From positions 1 through 64,000 of the forward strand of contig BDIU01000197.1 in the NCBI GenBank assembly GCA_002118135.1: a DNA stretch of 64,000 bases, written 5' to 3'. The notes under the pieces were generated by a model. The model saw only the letters and a list, made by a program, of their open reading frames with translations, was not told the origin of the DNA and made no database searches. The first letter of the stretch is position 1, and each line of letters begins with the position of its first letter. Shown piece after piece: positions 60,583 to 64,000 of the stretch. A program made the position numbers and the translations under genes. Origin of the DNA: Trebouxia sp. TZW2008. Taxonomy: Eukaryota > Chlorophyta > Trebouxiophyceae > Trebouxiales > Trebouxiaceae.

Positions 60583-63500
60583 TCATTTTGATTGTCTTCG
60601 TTTTGAGCGTGCCTGCAACACTGACCGACCTTTCAATGACGCAGCACTGCTTGGCACTGCATCAGCATCTGGGTGCTGCTGTACACGTATATGCTCCCTC
60701 GACCTTGATATTTTGACAGGGTCGGGCTCTTTTCGCCTGTCCAACGAGTTTGTTGCTTTAGCTTCTGTGGGCCTTTCATCTATGCCAATTGCCTCTAAAA
60801 GGTCTTCATAGCTAATTCCAGGAGGCAACTCTTGCAGCTGACGCAACGCAGATGGTCCACTGCCAAGCTTTGTAAGCTTTCTTTGCAGCTTGGTTGGCTT
60901 GAATTTTAGGTCTGACTCAGTGTCAAGCATCATGTCATGCTCAGCATGCAATCTGGTGGCCTCAGGATTCAGTCCGTGATCCTGTGCAAGGCTTTTGCCA
61001 TTGCCAGTTTTGGCTTTGCGGGCGCCCCCCTTGGCTTGGGTTGGGGTGGGGGCTTGATCTGCAGCAGTTGCTGAGAAGTCCTGCCAGGTGACATTGGCTG
61101 ATTCTTCAGAAGAGCTGTCTCCTTGGAGTAAGTCATCAGCAATGTTTAGGCCTGCAGGCACCAAAAAACCTGTGAATGATGCCATTCCTCTTCCTCTCGT
61201 TCTGCTTTCTGTTGCTGTTGCTGCTTCTTCTTCAATGCAGACATGGTGGTGATATTCTCCGAGTTTGATGCCTTGTTGGATGCATTACTGCTCTTGATCT
61301 GCTGTGCCTCATACCTTCAGCGCCTTTGCAAACTTGTGTTCTCACATGGAGACATTGTTAAGCTCTTGACCTGTAGCAGTGTCAGCAGCAGGGCCACCCA
61401 AAACTTAGCCTCTGAAAACCTTTGACAGCTTTGCCTGCTACTCTGTCAACATTTTCTAGCTGTCCATAAGCTACAAAACCTCTTTTGCTGATAACGTTTA
61501 AACTCTATGGTGTTGAGCAGTATCAACAGATAGCTTTGACCTCTCTACATGGTTCCAGTCACTTGAATGATCTGTCACCTTGAGCAGTGCCAGCAGCATG
61601 GCCATCCAGCACTTGGCCAACCACTTCCAGCTTGGAGGTCAGCAGCGGCCACATGATCTCATCAATGGAGCCAGGGGCGTACAGGTAACGCACCTGCACA
61701 CTGCCCTTCTGCCCCACCCTGTGTGCCCTGTCTTCTGCCTGCAAAGCATAGTACACAGGGCAGTCTTTACATGTTGCCAGAAGTTGATTGAAATAGTTTT
61801 ACACCAACATCTGCAGAGACTTGTGCAAAAGGCATCAGCAGGCCTGGACACTGCTTTTCTGCCTGACTCTCTAAGCTTGAACCTTGGCCTGTGATAGTTT
61901 CACAGGCACATAGTGGCGTCTTTATACACTGCCCTTCTGCCCCACCCTGTGTGCCTTGTCGTCTGCCTACAATACATGAGAATGACTGTAGCCATGGAGC
62001 ACCATCTAGAACCTTGTTTAAGGGCCATACGTCAAGTCTGTGCCTGCAACTTTGTGCCACTCTGTGCGCAATGTCTCCTGCCCACACTCTGAAGTCACCT
62101 TATGACCAACATCAATAATAAATCGGGATCAAAGAGCCTTTCTCTGCATTATTGTGCCAAAATGCTTCAAAGCTCCAAGCCCCAGGACATGCATGCGAAT
62201 GCGTGCTTCATTGCATACTTGCAGCACCAGACTTTCACTGTGATGACTCTTCTGCATCACTAAGACTGACTAGAGCATTTGAGACTGACCTGTATGAGGT
62301 GGCCAGGGTTCCAGAACAGCTCAGCAAAGATGACGCACTGGGCTGCTGTCAGTGTGATGCCCACCTGCAGCACATCACAAGGATGTTGATGGCTGCTGCA
62401 AGCAAAACTTCTCGTAAACCAAGCAGGGGTTCTGCTAAGCAGACAGGTATGTGTCAGCAGTAGTGCAGAAGCCTTTGTCATGTACTACAAAGCAGGGGTT
62501 GGGGCAAACAAGGCAGGGCAGCACAGGGACTATAGAATGGACAGCGCAGCGCAGCACAGCGCAGCACAGCGCAGCACAGCGCAGCACAGCGCAGCACAGC
62601 GCAGCACAGCGCAGCGCAGCGCAGCGCAGCGCAGCGCAGCGCAGCACAGCGCAGCACAGCGCAGCGCAGCACAGCACAGCACAGCACAGCACAGCACAGC
62701 ACAGCGCAAGGGCTTACCCCAGCAGCAGTGATAGACAGGATAGCCAGTTTGACTTTTGGGTCATTCTGGAAGGCATCTACAGCAGCTTTGCGCTTGTCCA
62801 CGCTCACTTTGCCGTCAATACGCATTGTCTTCCCGCCCTTGCCAAACTTGGCTTCAATGCCGTCCAGCACAGCCTGGTGATGCGCAAAGACAATAATTTT
62901 GTCACCTGAAAGCATATAGCTGCCTTGCTTGTATCTTGTTTGTCTCTGAATTGGGCTTGGTGTGGTTGTGTTCTTGCCAAGTTTGAAAGGCAAACCCAGC
63001 TTAAAGACGTGTACTCTCAAACTGAGTCCTCAGAGAAATGTCTTACGCATTGCTTCAGCCCTCTTTCTTCTTCAACGACCATGATCACTTCAAATATTTC
63101 CACACAGGTGCTAGGTATGTGAGGCTTTGAGCACCTTTGTCCACAGCCTGTTGATCTTGGTCCAGTGTGCCTGCCAGTCTAGCTTAGCCACAGGCTTTCT
63201 AGTGACTGCAACTATGAACTTTGGGCAAACCTGGATGGGCTGTCACATGACAGCATGCATTCAGTGCAGGCCAGTGACCGCCCGCAATGCTGGCATGTGA
63301 ATTGTGAACACAATGTAAGGCAGTTTTCACCTTCATCCGGAGCCTGTTCAATCTGTTCCAGGGTGCCTGCCAGCTTGGCCTTGCCAGAGTCTTGTAGCGC
63401 AGATCCTTTGAGCTCCCCTAGAGGTCTGACACATCACAGCATGCATCAAACAAGTCGCAGTGCACACCTTCATCTAGAGCCTGCTCAATCTGCTCCAGGG

Positions 63501-64000
63501 TGCCTTGCAGCTTGGCCCTGCCAGAGGCCTTGTACAAGCGCATAGTCTGCCCTTCCAGTAGCTGCTTCCTGCTAGCATCTGACAGCTCTTGATCCCTCTT
63601 GATGCGGGCCATCTCAATTTCAATGGCTGTCAATTCCTGCTTTCAATTTTAAAGTGATTGGACATGTCATGACACCAATGCACCTGAAGAAGGTGCACTG
63701 AAATCAATCTTCGTACGCACACGGCGCTAGAAAATGGCAAATGCGCTCTGCTTGCCTTCAAAGACTGGGAGGCGAACTCTACATGACTCATGAGTGAATC
63801 ACACATGGAGAAAAAAATGGGAGGCATTTGCTATGTGCTTTCTGAAACTAGGCATCAAGCATGACTCACTGCCACACACATGACTTCACCGTCGACACAT
63901 CATCACAATGAATGAGAAGGCAGCGCCTCTGCTTTGTGCTCGCTGACCTGCATAGCCTGGCCATCAAGCTCTATGGTGACTCGCTGCCGCAGCTTGGCCG
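60583..64000 (-). CDS. SMARCAL1: SMARCAL1/ZRANB3-like SNF2 annealing helicase, partial
   Basis: C-terminal part of a SNF2-family ATPase; the N-terminal helicase lobe lies beyond the window end. In animals SMARCAL1 rewinds RPA-coated DNA and remodels stalled forks. Exons, N to C: 64000-63957 (AKLRQRVTIELDGQAMQ); about 63640-63468 (IEIEMARIKRDQELSDASRK and TLEQIEQALDEG); about 62907-62720 (motif IV/V region DKIIVFAHHQAVLDGI, MRIDGKVSVDKRK, LAILSITAAG); about 62372-62300 (TLTAAQCVIFAELFWNPGHL); 61738-61590 (motif VI AEDRAHRVGQKGSVQVRYLY, then IMWPLLTSKLEVVGQ); about 61310-61160 (Lys/Gln/Glu-rich); and about 61150-60583, a less conserved tail with ISYEDLLEAIGIDE ending SKRRQSK. The FAELFWNPG block and the WPLL segment point to the SMARCAL1/ZRANB3 group over other SNF2 clades. 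No PCNA-binding or HIRAN motif is seen in the part present. Confidence 0.9.
61690..62090 (-). repeat. Tandem decayed copies of the motif-VI exon start
   Basis: The functional exon start at 61738 (TTTGCAG, then codons for AEDRAHRVGQKG) is echoed at about 61927-61966, about 40 bp and nearly identical including CCCACCCTGTGTGCC on the plus strand. A weaker echo lies at 62038-62085. Both are in the intron 5' of the functional exon. Confidence 0.8.
62541..62705. repeat. Pentanucleotide minisatellite (RCAGC)33
   Basis: Thirty-three uninterrupted 5-bp units, each GCAGC or ACAGC on the plus strand, 165 bp with no indels. On the minus strand it is (GCTGY)n and starts within about 15 bp of the 5' splice site that follows the ITAAG codons of the helicase gene, so it occupies the start of that intron. 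All six frames are open over it, which produces spurious Ala/Gln/Ser/Cys-rich open frames. Confidence 0.97.
63135..63405 (-). repeat. Two decayed copies of a helicase exon end
   Basis: The functional exon (about 63640-63468) ends with codons for SGRAKLQGTLEQIEQALDEG and a GTGTGC donor. Two copies follow in the intron: about 63405-63331, close to the original and still readable as a diverged GTLEQIEQ segment; and about 63200-63135, much more decayed. Spacings of the exon ends are 137 and 196 bp. Confidence 0.85.

Noticed and set aside
62541..62705. Array considered as a CRISPR
   Set aside because: There are no spacers; units are 5 bp and contiguous, and the genome is eukaryotic.
62451..62909. 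Open frames of Ala/Gln/Ser or Cys/Ala/Leu composition across the pentamer array
   Set aside because: A perfect 5-bp repeat with no stop in any frame creates them. The array lies just inside an intron.

Overview
The window is nuclear DNA of a green alga, most likely a trebouxiophyte-type chlorophyte, though that rank is an inference. Nearly every gene is split by many short introns, typically GT...TGCAG, with exon pieces that join in phase. Products include plastid-pathway enzymes with transit-peptide-like leaders (DXR, plastid glycerol-3-phosphate acyltransferase, plastid ribosomal protein uL6c). They sit beside typical eukaryotic proteins (60S stalk protein P2, a WDR18/Ipi3 homologue, an ASC-1/TRIP4 homologue, a SMARCAL1-like SNF2 helicase). 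There are no operons, Shine-Dalgarno sites or CRISPR arrays, and I found no tRNA or rRNA gene.

Layout. 1-0.9 kb: weak C-terminal coding fragment (+). 2.4-4.9 kb: peroxisomal D-amino-acid oxidase (+). 5.7-8.5 kb: DXR of the MEP isoprenoid pathway (-). 9.6-12.2 kb: TKL-type protein kinase ending in a CaaX box (-). 13.0-17.8 kb: Dpy-30 + GAF-like protein resembling radial spoke protein 2 (-). 18.0-19.4 kb: plastid uL6 (+). 20.4-21.5 kb: ribosomal P2 (-). 21.9-24.3 kb: unknown membrane/coiled-coil protein (+). 25.5-27.5 kb: GNAT acetyltransferase (+). 27.9-35.8 kb: one very large protein of about 1,600 residues with nine roughly 40-residue WR/FDDFD repeats (+). 37.1-43.9 kb: secreted two-module GH5 cellulase whose second module has lost its catalytic residues (+). 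44.5-49.1 kb: WDR18 (-). 49.4-52.0 kb: plastid GPAT (+). 52.5-53.1 kb: small multi-span membrane protein (+). 54.4-54.8 kb: CYSTM mini-gene (-). 55.2-56.2 kb: rhodanese (+). 57.0-60.1 kb: ASC-1/TRIP4 (-). 60.6-64.0 kb: SMARCAL1-like helicase, cut by the window end (-).

The genes do not form one pathway. Several pairs are head-to-head with only 200-350 bp between start codons (Dpy-30 gene/uL6, P2/unknown, WDR18/GPAT, CYSTM/rhodanese), suggesting shared divergent promoters.

The strongest unusual signals are: (i) the cellulase with an inactivated duplicate of its own catalytic module; (ii) introns of WDR18 and the SMARCAL1-like gene that hold tandem, decaying copies of the neighbouring exon with splice sites (period about 120-230 bp); (iii) the large repeat protein; (iv) a predicted prenylated kinase; (v) a dispersed repeat with a (TTGA)n tail, present twice in opposite orientations; and (vi) a 165-bp perfect pentamer array directly beside a 5' splice site.

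Exon ends were read by eye from splice consensus and phase, so most are good to a few bases at conserved exons and approximate elsewhere.
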